A stretch of DNA of 64,000 bases from Emticicia sp037153985 (lineage in GTDB: Bacteria > Bacteroidota > Bacteroidia > Cytophagales > Spirosomataceae). The translations under genes and the position numbers were made by a program. This document shows, in pieces, positions 52,687 through 61,979 of this stretch (the first letter of the stretch is position 1; every line of letters begins with the position of its first letter). The notes beneath the pieces are model-generated. The model was not told the origin of the DNA. It saw only the letters and a list, made by a program, of their open reading frames with translations, and ran no database searches. The stretch lies in the NCBI RefSeq assembly GCF_037153985.1, contig NZ_JBBAYI010000002.1:1-64000 (forward strand). The letters are read 5' to 3'.

Positions 52687-53775
52687 ATGAAAAAACTGGC
52701 CTTATTTTTCTGTTTATGTTTTTGCTTGACTGGTTTTGCTCAAAAAAGAAACCCCAAAAACAAAGCAATTTTTTTGGAAGATATAAGCTGGACAACGGCA
52801 CAGCAAATCCTGAACAGCGAAACAGTAGTGGTTATTCCTTTAGGAGCGGCCTCAAAGGAGCATGGCCCTCATTTACCCCTTTCAACTGATTTTATTCAGG
52901 CCGAAGGGTTGGCTAAAAAAGTAGCACTTGAAAAAAACGTAGTTATTACCCCCACCGTGAGTTATGGGTTTTATCCGGCTTTTCTGAAATATGCTGGGTC
53001 AACCAGTACTACTTTTGCTACTGCTACCAATATGGTTGTCGAAATTGTCAGGAGTCTGGCGGCTTATGGGCCAAAAAGATTTTATATTATCAATGTAGGT
53101 GTAAGCACTACCCCAACGCTCGAAACAGCCGCTAAAACTTTGGCCGAAGAGGGTATTTTGTTGTATTATAGCCGTTATGACCGCCCTTCGTTCGATAAAG
53201 CAGAAGCACGCTTCAGAACCAAAGCTTATAGTGGCCATGCCGATGAACTGGAGACATCAAACGTACTAAGCCTTAGGCCCGACCTCGTAAATATGACTAA
53301 AGCCGTAAACGACTCAAGCATGAAAGGCAAAAGCGGTAATATGACTCCCATCATGATTGAAGGTGGAAACCTCAACAAAAGTGGTATTAACGGTTATGCT
53401 GCACTAGGCACAAAGGAGAAGGGAGAAAAAAACATGACTTCATTTGCGCATGAGCTTATGAAAGAAATAGATAGTGTAGCTACTTGTAGCTTACCCTCTG
53501 CCAAAGACAGGCAGGCCGAATATGCCGCCTATGAAGGAACCTACGAAGATGCCACTGGAAAACAACTCGTTATCAGTCAGAAAAATAATATCTTGTATTT
53601 TGTCTGGAACGGGCGCGATACACGCAATTTCTTCCATTTATTTAAAGATGCACCCGATTATTTTTCTTCTATGAACATGAATATCTTATTCGTCAGGAAT
53701 GATGCCGGAATTGTAAGCAAAGCATGGTGCCAATTCAGAGGTGAGCGTTTCTGGGTAACCAAAACCTTGAAATAA
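52687..53775 (+). CDS. Exported creatininase-family amidohydrolase
   Basis: A 362-residue protein with a signal peptide (LALFFCLCFCLTGFAQ). Residues 45-260 follow the creatininase fold: VVVIPLGAASKEHGPHLPLS, TDF, and later SGHADELETSNVLSLRP. The metal-site region deviates from characterised creatininase: EQHG is KEHG, and the NGHxxN segment is NVGVSTTP. This looks like a subfamily feature rather than damage, but it leaves the metal ligands uncertain. About 90 additional residues at the C-terminus form a beta-rich domain (YAAYEGTYEDATGKQLVISQ). It probably acts in the periplasm and may be co-transcribed with the aldolase-like gene upstream. Confidence 0.75.
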   Translation: MKKLALFFCLCFCLTGFAQKRNPKNKAIFLEDISWTTAQQILNSETVVVIPLGAASKEHGPHLPLSTDFIQAEGLAKKVALEKNVVITPTVSYGFYPAFLKYAGSTSTTFATATNMVVEIVRSLAAYGPKRFYIINVGVSTTPTLETAAKTLAEEGILLYYSRYDRPSFDKAEARFRTKAYSGHADELETSNVLSLRPDLVNMTKAVNDSSMKGKSGNMTPIMIEGGNLNKSGINGYAALGTKEKGEKNMTSFAHELMKEIDSVATCSLPSAKDRQAEYAAYEGTYEDATGKQLVISQKNNILYFVWNGRDTRNFFHLFKDAPDYFSSMNMNILFVRNDAGIVSKAWCQFRGERFWVTKTLK

Positions 53776-54004
53776 TTTCAGGCAAAAAACGTTTTCTTGC
53801 CATAGGGGTTAATCTTACCAATTATACTTATTACTCACGAATCTGTTTTTCGTTGAGAAACACCTGTTTTGCGTCATAAATTATGGCTACTATACAGAAT
53901 TACTGCGCCAATAAATTTAAAAAACTTATTGGCAACTATTTATTTTGTTATGGTGCCGAAGTGTTTATTTTCTCAGATTTTACGGGTTTTTGTTGTAATA
54001 TTCC

Positions 54005-54012
54005 TATATTTG
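54005..54012 (+). promoter_or_regulatory. -7 promoter element of ftsK
   Basis: TATATTTG matches TAnnTTTG exactly. Transcription would start near 54019, leaving a leader of about 30 nt before the ATG at 54049 and supporting that start over a TTG at 54025. Confidence 0.55.
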
Positions 54013-54048
54013 TTTTAAAATTCATTGCTTTCCAAGATAATTCATAAG

Positions 54049-56592
54049 ATGTCCGGTAATACATTTCGCAAAAAACAGCCGCCGAAGAATACGCCACGTA
54101 GTACTTCGAAAGGTGCGAGTAGCAGCGGAACTCAGGTACCTATTGAGTTCAATATCAGCACCGACAGCTACTTGTTAGCGTTTGGTATCTTCTTACTGAT
54201 TCTTTCAGTAATTCTTCTTGTTTCGTTTATCTCACACCTGATTACGGGCGATGCCGATCAGGATATTGTTCAGCGCACGTTTTCTGCCGCACTCGAACAG
54301 ACCGACCGCAAGCCACGCAACATGATGGGCCTCATGGGTGCTTATGTATCTCATTACTTTATTTTTCAGTGGTTTGGTATTGCTGCCTTCGGGTGGTTAC
54401 CTGTGGTTTTCTGGGCTGGTTACAGGCTTGTGTTCAAAAGAGATTTATTACCCCAAAGCCTGAATCGGTTTACGCTCGCTACCATTTTTTATATTTTCTG
54501 GACCAGTATCTTCATCGGTTATTTTGCATTACTCGCCGAGCTACCCGCAGGTATTTTTTGTGGTGGCATTGGCTATACCGTAAATCAGTTTCTGCATCAT
54601 GCTATTGGCTCGGGGGGTATTTTAATAATCTTGCTCGTATTAGCGGCATGGGTTATTTTCTTCCACGGATACAGTAATATCGACGACTGGTTTCTGGCAA
54701 AATATTTTCAACGCGCACCAAAAGAAGACCTATCAACAGAACGTATCCGCCAGACCTTACAGTTGGATGATGATATTGTAGAACCAGAACCTTTCAGAAA
54801 AAAAGAGCAGGATAGAAACGATTTTGTGAAACCCGAAGAACCTGAAATACCTGTTGAAGTTCCTAAACCTTTCGATGAAAAACCCGTAGCCAAGCCAGTA
54901 TCAACAACTACGGCTCAGCCCGAAGCAGATAGACCTGAACCTGTTAAAAATACCATTTCTAACGAGCCATTTAAAGGTGGGCCTACGTTTATTATTGAAG
55001 ATAACCGAGATAAAGAACCTGAAAACGAAGAGTATGACACAGAGTTGGACGACGATGATGTAAATGAAAAAATACTGAAAGACTTTGGTTTGTATGACCC
55101 AACCCTCGACCTTGAAAATTACCAGTATCCACCAGTTACGCTACTGACCGAATATAATAATGCAGGCGGTAAAGTAACAGAGGAAGAGCTAGAGGCCAAC
55201 AAAAACAAGATTGTAGAAACTATGCGAAATTTCCAGATTGGGATTTCGAGCATTAAAGCAACCATTGGGCCTACTGTTACGCTTTATGAAATTGTGCCGG
55301 ATGCAGGTATCAGAATTTCAAAAATTAAAAACCTTGAAGATGATATTGCCCTGAGTTTATCAGCTTTAGGCATTCGTATTATTGCCCCTATGCCCGGAAA
55401 AGGAACCGTCGGGATTGAAGTACCAAACAAAAACCGCGAAATGGTTACCATGAAATCGGTTATTTCAAATGAGAAATTTCAGAAAAGCTCCTTTGAGTTA
55501 CCTATTATTTTGGGCAAAACCATTTCAAACGAAGTATTTATCAGCGATTTAGCCAAGATGCCTCACTTGCTTATGGCAGGGGCTACGGGTCAGGGTAAGT
55601 CGGTAGGTTTGAACGTGATTCTAACCTCCCTTTTATACAAGAAACACCCTGCCCAGATAAAATTTGTATTGGTTGACCCCAAAAAAGTAGAATTAACACT
55701 TTATAACAAAATTGAAAGGCATTTCCTTGCCATGCTTCCGAATTCGGAAGAAGCCATTATTACCGATACCAAGAAAGTAATTTATACCCTGAATTCGCTT
55801 TGTATCGAAATGGACAACCGTTATAACTTATTGAAAGATGCAGGCGTAAGAAATATTCGTGAATACAATGCCAAATTTGTTCAACGCCGTTTGAATCCTG
55901 AAAAAGGGCATAAATATCTGCCATATATTGTACTGGTGATTGATGAGTTAGCTGACCTGATGATGACCGCCGGCAAAGAGGTTGAACAACCTATTGCACG
56001 CCTTGCACAGTTAGCCCGTGCCATTGGTATTCATTTGATTGTAGCCACCCAAAGGCCATCGGTCAACGTAATTACAGGTTTAATTAAAGCTAACTTCCCT
56101 GCACGTTTGTCGTTTAAGGTAACGTCTAAAATCGACTCGCGAACCATTCTTGATACAGGTGGCTCTGAACAATTAGTAGGTAATGGTGATATGCTGCTCT
56201 CGATGGGGTCAGACATGGTTCGTTTACAATGCCCGTTTGTAGATACGCCCGAAGTAGAAGAAATCTGCGAATTTATTGGTAGCCAACGCGCCTATGAGTC
56301 GGCGTATATGTTGCCTGAGTTTTATGGCGAAGAAGAAGGAGAAACATTGGATTTTGACCCTTCGGAGCTTGACCCTATGTTTGAAGAAGCCGCCCGACTG
56401 TTGGTTACCCACCAACAGGGAAGTACATCGTTGATTCAGCGTAAAATGAAACTGGGCTATAACCGTGCCGGAAGAATCATCGACCAACTGGAAGGTGCAG
56501 GCATTGTTGGACCATTTGAAGGCAGCAAAGCACGCGAGGTTTTAGTGAAAGATATTACCCATTTAGAAGAAATTTTACGAAATTTGCGCTAG
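54049..56592 (+). CDS. ftsK: FtsK/SpoIIIE DNA translocase
   Basis: A DNA translocase of 847 residues that acts at the division septum in chromosome segregation. Four membrane spans lie in the first 200 residues (LLAFGIFLLILSVILLVSFI, WFGIAAFGWLPVVFW, TLATIFYIFWTSIFIGYFAL, ILIILLVLAAWVIFF), then an acidic, Pro-rich linker. The motor follows with Walker A GATGQGKS (Lys517), Walker B VLVIDELADLM and RPSVNVITGLIKANFPARLS. The C-terminal gamma winged helix (HQQGSTSLIQRKMKLGYNRA) reads orientation sequences. I chose the ATG at 54049 because the promoter and reading start agree with it. It is followed by a LolA-like gene after 64 bp. Confidence 0.95.
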   Translation: MSGNTFRKKQPPKNTPRSTSKGASSSGTQVPIEFNISTDSYLLAFGIFLLILSVILLVSFISHLITGDADQDIVQRTFSAALEQTDRKPRNMMGLMGAYVSHYFIFQWFGIAAFGWLPVVFWAGYRLVFKRDLLPQSLNRFTLATIFYIFWTSIFIGYFALLAELPAGIFCGGIGYTVNQFLHHAIGSGGILIILLVLAAWVIFFHGYSNIDDWFLAKYFQRAPKEDLSTERIRQTLQLDDDIVEPEPFRKKEQDRNDFVKPEEPEIPVEVPKPFDEKPVAKPVSTTTAQPEADRPEPVKNTISNEPFKGGPTFIIEDNRDKEPENEEYDTELDDDDVNEKILKDFGLYDPTLDLENYQYPPVTLLTEYNNAGGKVTEEELEANKNKIVETMRNFQIGISSIKATIGPTVTLYEIVPDAGIRISKIKNLEDDIALSLSALGIRIIAPMPGKGTVGIEVPNKNREMVTMKSVISNEKFQKSSFELPIILGKTISNEVFISDLAKMPHLLMAGATGQGKSVGLNVILTSLLYKKHPAQIKFVLVDPKKVELTLYNKIERHFLAMLPNSEEAIITDTKKVIYTLNSLCIEMDNRYNLLKDAGVRNIREYNAKFVQRRLNPEKGHKYLPYIVLVIDELADLMMTAGKEVEQPIARLAQLARAIGIHLIVATQRPSVNVITGLIKANFPARLSFKVTSKIDSRTILDTGGSEQLVGNGDMLLSMGSDMVRLQCPFVDTPEVEEICEFIGSQRAYESAYMLPEFYGEEEGETLDFDPSELDPMFEEAARLLVTHQQGSTSLIQRKMKLGYNRAGRIIDQLEGAGIVGPFEGSKAREVLVKDITHLEEILRNLR

Positions 56593-56656
56593 AATTAATC
56601 TTTGGTCTATTTTTTTAGTCTAAAAGAGGTAATATCCCCAATTTAAATTTAGAATA

Positions 56657-57304
56657 ATGAAAAAACTGTTTTTAATACTCACTAATCTGTTTCTTGTTAG
56701 CAGCCTAGTGTTTGCGCAAAAAGACAAGAAAGCGACTGCTATTCTGGACGAAATGAGTAAAAAATACCAAAGTATGAAATCGTTCAGCGCATCTTTTACT
56801 TACGGTACCGAAGGGAACAATGCTAAATTAACAGAAAGCTATAAAGGTGACGTAACTGTAAAGGGAAGCAAATTTCATTTAAAAATGGCTGGGCAGGAGC
56901 TTTTTGCTAATGGAAAAGACCTTTATACGTATGTAAAAGAAACCAATGAGGTAAATATTACTGAATTTGACCCCGCTACGCAAGAAGAGTTGTCACCAAC
57001 CAGAATATATAGCATCTACAAAAAAGGCTATAAATATATTTTTCTGGAAGAGGTAAAAGAAGGAAGCCAGTATTACGAAGTGGTAGAGCTTTCGCCGGAA
57101 GATAAATCAAGTAAAATTGCGAAAGTGCAGATTAAAGTCGATAAAAAAGATAAATCAGTAAAATCGTGGAAAATCTGGGACAAAAACGGTAAACGTACGG
57201 TTTTCCGTGTAGACAAATTTATGCCCAATGCCCCTGCCGATGACAAACTATTTACTTTCGATAAAAGCCGTTATCCGGGTGTTGAAGTAGTAGACTTACG
57301 ATAA
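56657..57304 (+). CDS. lolA: LolA-like outer-membrane lipoprotein carrier
   Basis: A 215-residue periplasmic protein with a signal peptide (ILTNLFLVSSLVFAQ). The mature part has the LolA/LolB beta-sheet pattern: ILDEMSKKYQSMKSFSASFT, YKGDVTVKGSKFHLKM, LFANGKDLYTYVKETNEV and IKVDKKDKSVKSWKIWDKNG. Such proteins carry lipoproteins from the inner to the outer membrane. Bacteroidota often have this gene next to ftsK, as here. A strong terminator follows, so ftsK and this gene may be one transcript. Confidence 0.85.
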   Translation: MKKLFLILTNLFLVSSLVFAQKDKKATAILDEMSKKYQSMKSFSASFTYGTEGNNAKLTESYKGDVTVKGSKFHLKMAGQELFANGKDLYTYVKETNEVNITEFDPATQEELSPTRIYSIYKKGYKYIFLEEVKEGSQYYEVVELSPEDKSSKIAKVQIKVDKKDKSVKSWKIWDKNGKRTVFRVDKFMPNAPADDKLFTFDKSRYPGVEVVDLR

Positions 57305-57325
57305 ATCTCTGTTATTAGTTTATAT

Positions 57326-57366
57326 AATACCTCCTTGTAAGTTTTCCTTGCAAGGAGGTATTATTT
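57326..57366 (+). terminator. Strong terminator after the ftsK-lolA unit
   Basis: AATACCTCCTTG and CAAGGAGGTATT form a perfect 12-bp stem with a 13-nt loop, followed by ATTTTA. Confidence 0.85.
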
Positions 57367-57545
57367 TATGGCATCTTCTGTATTTGTTGACTTTAGCCAA
57401 TAACTGACATTAAGTAGACCTATAATTTTACAGGCAACTACCTGAACTAACGCCTACAAATATTACTACTAACAATACCTCTCTTACTTACCTTTTTTTA
57501 TAAAATCGGATAAACCTTTCTCTTAAGGCCACAAGGTATTGTTGG

Positions 57546-58745
57546 CTAAACTCTTTCAAAAATAGTAGCTATTCCCATACCACCACCAATGCAGAGTGTT
57601 ACCAGCCCTGTACCTTTACCTGACCTTTCCATTTCGTCGAGTATAGTAGTTGATAAAATTGCTCCGGTAGCTCCAAGCGGATGCCCTAATGCAATAGCTC
57701 CTCCACTGATATTCACCTTTGCGTGGTCAACGCCAAGTTTATCCATAAACAACATTGGTATAGCGGCAAAAGCCTCATTTACCTCAAAAATATCTATATC
57801 ATTAATATTCATTCCGGCTCTTCTGAGTACTTTTTGCGTGGCTGGAATAGGCCCTGTTAGCATAATTGTTGGCTCTGACCCCACTACTCCGAAAGCCTTT
57901 ATTCTGGCACGGGGTTTTAAGCCCAGTTTTTCACCCATAGCTTTATTTCCTACCATTACGGCTCCTGCACCATCACTTATTTGTGAGGAATTACCGGCAT
58001 GATGCACATGATTGATACTAACCAGATGATTATATTTCATTAAAGCCAGGGCATCAAGCCCCATACTGCCTATCATCTCAAAAGCTGGTTTTAACTTGCT
58101 CAGTGACTCAACGGTAGTGTCAGGCCTGATACCTTCATCTCTGTCGAGAACAGTAAGCCCGATTTCATCTTTTACCGCTACCATTGATTTATAATAAGCG
58201 TTTTTTTGTGCCTCTACTGCGCGTCTTACAGACTCCGCGGCATAAGTATCTACCTCTGTTCTGGAATAGTTATATTTAGTAGCAATGAGGTCGGCAGATA
58301 TACCCTGTGGCACCAGTTTATGATGCGCTATCATTTCAGGATTCATCATGAGTGCGCCACCGTCAGACCCCATAGGCACGCGTGACATAGACTCTACCCC
58401 TCCTGCAATAATCAAATCGGCCTGCCCCGACATTACATAAGCGGCTGCCATATTGATAGCCTCCAGACCCGACGAACAGAAACGGTTCACTTGTACTCCT
58501 GCTACGGTTTCGGCATAACCCGCTTCCAACACGGCTGCCCGTGCAATATCGCCCCCTTGTTCGCCAATAGGCGAAACACACCCCATAATTACATCATCTA
58601 CAAGACTGGTATCTAAGGCGTTGCGTTCTTTCAGGGCTTTCAGCACAGTAGAAAGTAATTGAACAGGTTGTATATCGTGCAAAGAACCATCTGACTTTCC
58701 GCGCCCACGAGGCGTCCGAATGGCATCATATATATAGGCTTCCAT
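57546..58745 (-). CDS. Acetyl-CoA C-acyltransferase (thiolase)
   Basis: A 399-residue thiolase. The nucleophilic Cys90 lies in VNRFCSSGLEAINMA, the His in ISGGAIALGHPLGATGA, and the second Cys near the C-terminus in LVTLCIGGGMGIATIFERV. NEAFAAIP is also present. The length and the MEAYIYDAIRTPRGRG start fit FadA-type degradative thiolases that cleave 3-ketoacyl-CoA to acetyl-CoA, although biosynthetic acetoacetyl-CoA thiolase is not excluded. No other beta-oxidation gene is adjacent. A palindrome typical of a repressor site lies 32 bp upstream of its start, in the divergent region with the MFS gene. Confidence 0.88.
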   Translation of the reverse strand: MEAYIYDAIRTPRGRGKSDGSLHDIQPVQLLSTVLKALKERNALDTSLVDDVIMGCVSPIGEQGGDIARAAVLEAGYAETVAGVQVNRFCSSGLEAINMAAAYVMSGQADLIIAGGVESMSRVPMGSDGGALMMNPEMIAHHKLVPQGISADLIATKYNYSRTEVDTYAAESVRRAVEAQKNAYYKSMVAVKDEIGLTVLDRDEGIRPDTTVESLSKLKPAFEMIGSMGLDALALMKYNHLVSINHVHHAGNSSQISDGAGAVMVGNKAMGEKLGLKPRARIKAFGVVGSEPTIMLTGPIPATQKVLRRAGMNINDIDIFEVNEAFAAIPMLFMDKLGVDHAKVNISGGAIALGHPLGATGAILSTTILDEMERSGKGTGLVTLCIGGGMGIATIFERV

Positions 58746-58776
58746 TAGATAAGAGTGTATAAAGTTGAATAAAATT

Positions 58777-58792
58777 GGTATGCTTGCATACC
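58777..58792. promoter_or_regulatory. Operator-like palindrome between thiolase and MFS genes
   Basis: GGTATGCTTGCATACC has perfect 7-bp arms around TT. Its position 32 bp from the thiolase start suggests a dimeric repressor site controlling the thiolase gene, perhaps TetR-type; no cognate regulator lies alongside. Confidence 0.5.
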
Positions 58793-58884
58793 TACTATGA
58801 CAAAACTAAGAAATTGTTTAGTTTGATGCAAGCACATAAAATATTACCTTTGCTCAGGCGCTATTACTCTCGACTTTCCTCCAA

Positions 58885-60072
58885 ATGGTTTCTTTATTTC
58901 GTAATGCTTTCAGTGGTCTTTCAAGGCATATCTGGCTTTTAGCAATCGTCATGTTTATTAACCGTAGTGGCACTATGGTAATTGCCTTCCTGACTGTATA
59001 CCTGACTCAGAAACTCCATTTCAGTATTGAACAGGCAGGTGTAGTTATGACTTTATTCGGGGTAGGCTCTATTTTCGGCACATGGATGGGTGGAAAACTG
59101 ACCGATAAAATCGGGTATTATCCGGTACAGTTCTGGAGTTTATTTCTGGGTGGTATTATGTTCATGGTTATGGTGCAAACCCAGAACTTTTACCTGCTGT
59201 GCCTGTATGCTTTTTGCCTCAGTACTTTAGGCGAAGCCTACCGCCCCGCCAATTCGGCCTCTATTGCTGATTTCAGTACTCCCGAAAACTTTACCCGTTC
59301 GGTTTCGCTGATACGGCTGGCCATTAATCTGGGCTGGTCTATCGGGCCGGCTATTGGCGGTTTTCTGGCAGCACACGATTACAAGCTTTTATTCTGGGCC
59401 GACGGCCTAACCAACGTAGGAGCCGGACTAATGGTATGGGTGTTTCTGAGAGGGGGCCGTAAAAAGAAAATGGCAACAACCAATAAGGTAGTTTATGACA
59501 AAAAAGATTCGGCCATGCGTGATTACCTTTACCTCATATTTATTGCCTTAACAACAATTTATGCCATTGCTTTTTCGCAGTTATTTACAATCGGGCCACT
59601 GTTTTATAAAGAAGCCTGCCATCTTTCCGAAACCAGAATCGGGTATCTGCTAGGTTTAAATGGTTTAGTAGTAGCGTTACTTGAGATGGTTTTTATTTAC
59701 AAAATTGAAGGGAGATTCAACCGCCTGTCGCTGATAAGTTTTGGCACTTTACTAGTGGTGCCTAACTATATTATTTTTCTGTTTACGCATCAGTATGAGT
59801 GGTTAATTGTAGGGATGCTATTTGCCACTTTTTCAGAAATGTTTGCCATGCCTTTTATGAATTCCTTTAGCCTCGACCGTGCTAAACCTCATAATCGTGG
59901 GCAGTATTCGGCTCTTTATGCCATGAGTTGGTCAATTGCACAGATTTCGGCCCCACTTATAGGTACCCAGACTATTGCCCATTTTGGTTTTAATGCTTTA
60001 TGGTATATTTTGGGGTGTTTTGGTATAATAGCCACACTAGGTTTTGGAGTTTTAAGAAAAAGACTGACTTAA
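58885..60072 (+). CDS. MFS transporter
   Basis: A 395-residue membrane protein with about twelve hydrophobic spans. The loop between spans 2 and 3 (GTWMGGKLTDKIGYYPVQ) is the MFS motif A, and RLAINLGWSIGPAIGGFLAA fits the helix 5 region of drug-type exporters. A cytoplasmic Lys-rich loop divides the halves (GGRKKKMATTNK). The substrate is unknown; export of a drug or metabolite is usual for this branch. The gene is divergent from the thiolase gene and shares its regulatory region. Confidence 0.85.
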   Translation: MVSLFRNAFSGLSRHIWLLAIVMFINRSGTMVIAFLTVYLTQKLHFSIEQAGVVMTLFGVGSIFGTWMGGKLTDKIGYYPVQFWSLFLGGIMFMVMVQTQNFYLLCLYAFCLSTLGEAYRPANSASIADFSTPENFTRSVSLIRLAINLGWSIGPAIGGFLAAHDYKLLFWADGLTNVGAGLMVWVFLRGGRKKKMATTNKVVYDKKDSAMRDYLYLIFIALTTIYAIAFSQLFTIGPLFYKEACHLSETRIGYLLGLNGLVVALLEMVFIYKIEGRFNRLSLISFGTLLVVPNYIIFLFTHQYEWLIVGMLFATFSEMFAMPFMNSFSLDRAKPHNRGQYSALYAMSWSIAQISAPLIGTQTIAHFGFNALWYILGCFGIIATLGFGVLRKRLT

Positions 60073-60101
60073 AACTCCGGTAGGATATTAGTAGCGGGGT
60101 A

Positions 60102-60962
60102 TTAGTATTGATATAGTATAGGGTTTAATGGTCCGTCGGCGATGTTGCCCACCGGCTTGGCATCAAGCCATGTTTGCCAGTCGGCAATGCGATACCTGTT
60201 GGTGGGTTCAATAATCCTGATGTCTTTATCCATATAAATCATGGTCATTACTTTTCGGGGTTTACCCGACAAGTTAGCCCCTGCCCTATGGTAAGTCCAT
60301 CCGGCATGATAACTCACCTCTCCTAAGTCGAAGGGGGTATCGTTCATGTTGAATTGTTTCAGGGTCTGGGCAAGTAATGCTTCTGACTCATCCGAGATTT
60401 CCTTATCGCGCCCGATTTCGACATTCTGGCTTTTTTCAGCAAATGCCAGAGGTCCCATTTCCATAGGCGTATTTTGTAGAGGAATCCAGACAGTAATTGT
60501 GTTTGCGTTTGAAAGAGGCCAGTAAAACTGGTCGGCGTGCCAAGGGGTAATGCCACCTGAAGGTTCTTTGTAAAGGGCTTGGTCATGATAGAGTCTCACA
60601 CCGGAGACTCCCATCAGTTCCGTAGCAATTCGAGCCAGACGTTTAGAAAAGACAAACTCTTTTACTTCTTCATTTTCGCGCCACATATTCATAATTTGTA
60701 AGAACGCCTTTTCATAAGTAGTACGTTCTTCCATTGGTTTAGTAAGTTTATTGAGCTTAAAAACCAAATCGGTGATTATTTCGCCATAATAAGCCAGTAC
60801 TTCAGCCGATAACACATTTTTAAGTTTTACATAACCATTTTCGGTATAAAAAGCGATGGCTTCTTCCGATAAAATGAAGGGTTCGTTGAGTTGTTGTAAA
60901 AGCGACGTCTTTTCTACGGCGGCAAACATTGCTAATAATGTTAAGGTTGAATAGTGCCACAA
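60102..60962 (-). CDS. Phytanoyl-CoA dioxygenase-family protein
   Basis: A 286-residue Fe(II)/2-oxoglutarate oxygenase of the PhyH family. Visible pieces are FYTENGYVKLKNVLSAEVLA at the start of the core, VRLYHDQALYKEPSGGITPWH with the HADQFYWP motif (the HxD iron ligands), TVWIPLQNTPMEMGPLAF, and the distal His and Arg in SYHAGWTYHRAGANLSGKPR. Such enzymes hydroxylate small molecules; the substrate here is unknown. The ATG at 60929 is an alternative start, since the first eleven residues look unconserved. It is divergent from an AraC regulator, with inverted repeats between them, suggesting specific control. Confidence 0.83.
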   Translation of the reverse strand: MWHYSTLTLLAMFAAVEKTSLLQQLNEPFILSEEAIAFYTENGYVKLKNVLSAEVLAYYGEIITDLVFKLNKLTKPMEERTTYEKAFLQIMNMWRENEEVKEFVFSKRLARIATELMGVSGVRLYHDQALYKEPSGGITPWHADQFYWPLSNANTITVWIPLQNTPMEMGPLAFAEKSQNVEIGRDKEISDESEALLAQTLKQFNMNDTPFDLGEVSYHAGWTYHRAGANLSGKPRKVMTMIYMDKDIRIIEPTNRYRIADWQTWLDAKPVGNIADGPLNPILYQY

Positions 60963-61007
60963 AGTTCGATAGAATTTTTCTAAGAAAAATCTTTATTATT
61001 TTCATTT

Positions 61008-61058
61008 TTATGTGTTATTTTAACATAATTTTCTATTAGTAGATATTTTTTATGTTAA
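61008..61058. promoter_or_regulatory. Inverted repeats between phyH-like and araC-like genes
   Basis: TTAACATAA (61020-61028) and TTATGTTAA (61050-61058) are a perfect 9-bp inverted pair 21 bp apart. A further TTATGT at 61008-61013 gives a third half-site. They are candidate binding sites of the adjacent AraC regulator. Confidence 0.4.
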
Positions 61059-61132
61059 TTAATATCTCTAAGGTATGTTTATTTATTACGCTTTAGATGC
61101 CATTCATGGTCAATAAAGCGATAAGGTATATT

Positions 61133-61978
61133 ATGAAAGCTTTATTTGAAAAAATATTAACTGACGAAGGCTCGTCGTTTCTGACTCGTTATGTTGCTTT
61201 GCCATATTTTGATGCGCCATTGCATTATCATCCTGAATATGAGCTGACATTTATCGTAAAAGGGCAGGGTAAACGTTTTGTGGGTGACAGCGTCTTTAAC
61301 TTCAAAGCAGGTGATTTAGTTCTGCTGGGGTCGAATCTGCCGCATTTCTGGCGTAGCGAAAGGCTTACAAAAAATGAGGAAGATTTACATGAAGCCATCG
61401 TGATTCAGTTTTCGACAAGCTTTGTAGATAACGTTTTGCAGGCTCTACCTGAGTGTAAATCAATTGTTGCTTTACTTAATCTTGCTAAGTCGGGTATCTG
61501 GTTTGCTGAAACCTACGCCCCTGCCGTCAGGAAAGTATTTGAAACCGAAGGCTTAAACCGTTTACTTGCCTTAATTGAAGCGTTGGCGCAGCTAGCGGCA
61601 AGCACCGATTACCAGTTGCTGGCCAGCGAAGGGTTTAATATAAAACCTGATGAAACCGAAAATGAAAGAATGAGAAAGATTCTGGAATATACGCTGGAGA
61701 ATTTTCAGCAGGATATTTCGCTTGATTCTATTGCAGGTATTGCCAACTTGACGGTCCCGTCGTTTTGTAGATACTTTAAGGCGCGTACAGGTAAAACCTA
61801 CGTTTATTTTCTTAACGAAATCAGGTTGAGCAACGCCCGTAAGTTGTTGATTGATAACGAACTGGATATTAGCCAGATATGTATAGAGTGCGGGTTTCAG
61901 AACCTCTCACATTTCCATCGGATTTTCAAAAGCCAGACAGGGCTTACCCCACTGGCCTATCGCAGAAGATTTGGTTAA
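61133..61978 (+). CDS. AraC-family transcriptional regulator
   Basis: A 281-residue regulator with an N-terminal cupin sensor (APLHYHPEYELTFIVKGQG, VFNFKAGDLVLLGSNLPHFW) and a C-terminal pair of AraC helix-turn-helices (ISLDSIAGIANLTVPSFCRY, FKARTGKTYVYFLNEIRLSN, then ISQICIECGFQNLSHFHRIF and TPLAYRRRF). The ATG at 61133 (MKALFEKILTDEG) fits the family better than the ATG at 61097, which adds twelve unrelated residues. It probably senses a sugar or related small molecule and controls the divergent dioxygenase gene; that is inference from position. Confidence 0.88.
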   Translation: MKALFEKILTDEGSSFLTRYVALPYFDAPLHYHPEYELTFIVKGQGKRFVGDSVFNFKAGDLVLLGSNLPHFWRSERLTKNEEDLHEAIVIQFSTSFVDNVLQALPECKSIVALLNLAKSGIWFAETYAPAVRKVFETEGLNRLLALIEALAQLAASTDYQLLASEGFNIKPDETENERMRKILEYTLENFQQDISLDSIAGIANLTVPSFCRYFKARTGKTYVYFLNEIRLSNARKLLIDNELDISQICIECGFQNLSHFHRIFKSQTGLTPLAYRRRFG

Positions 61979-61979
61979 T

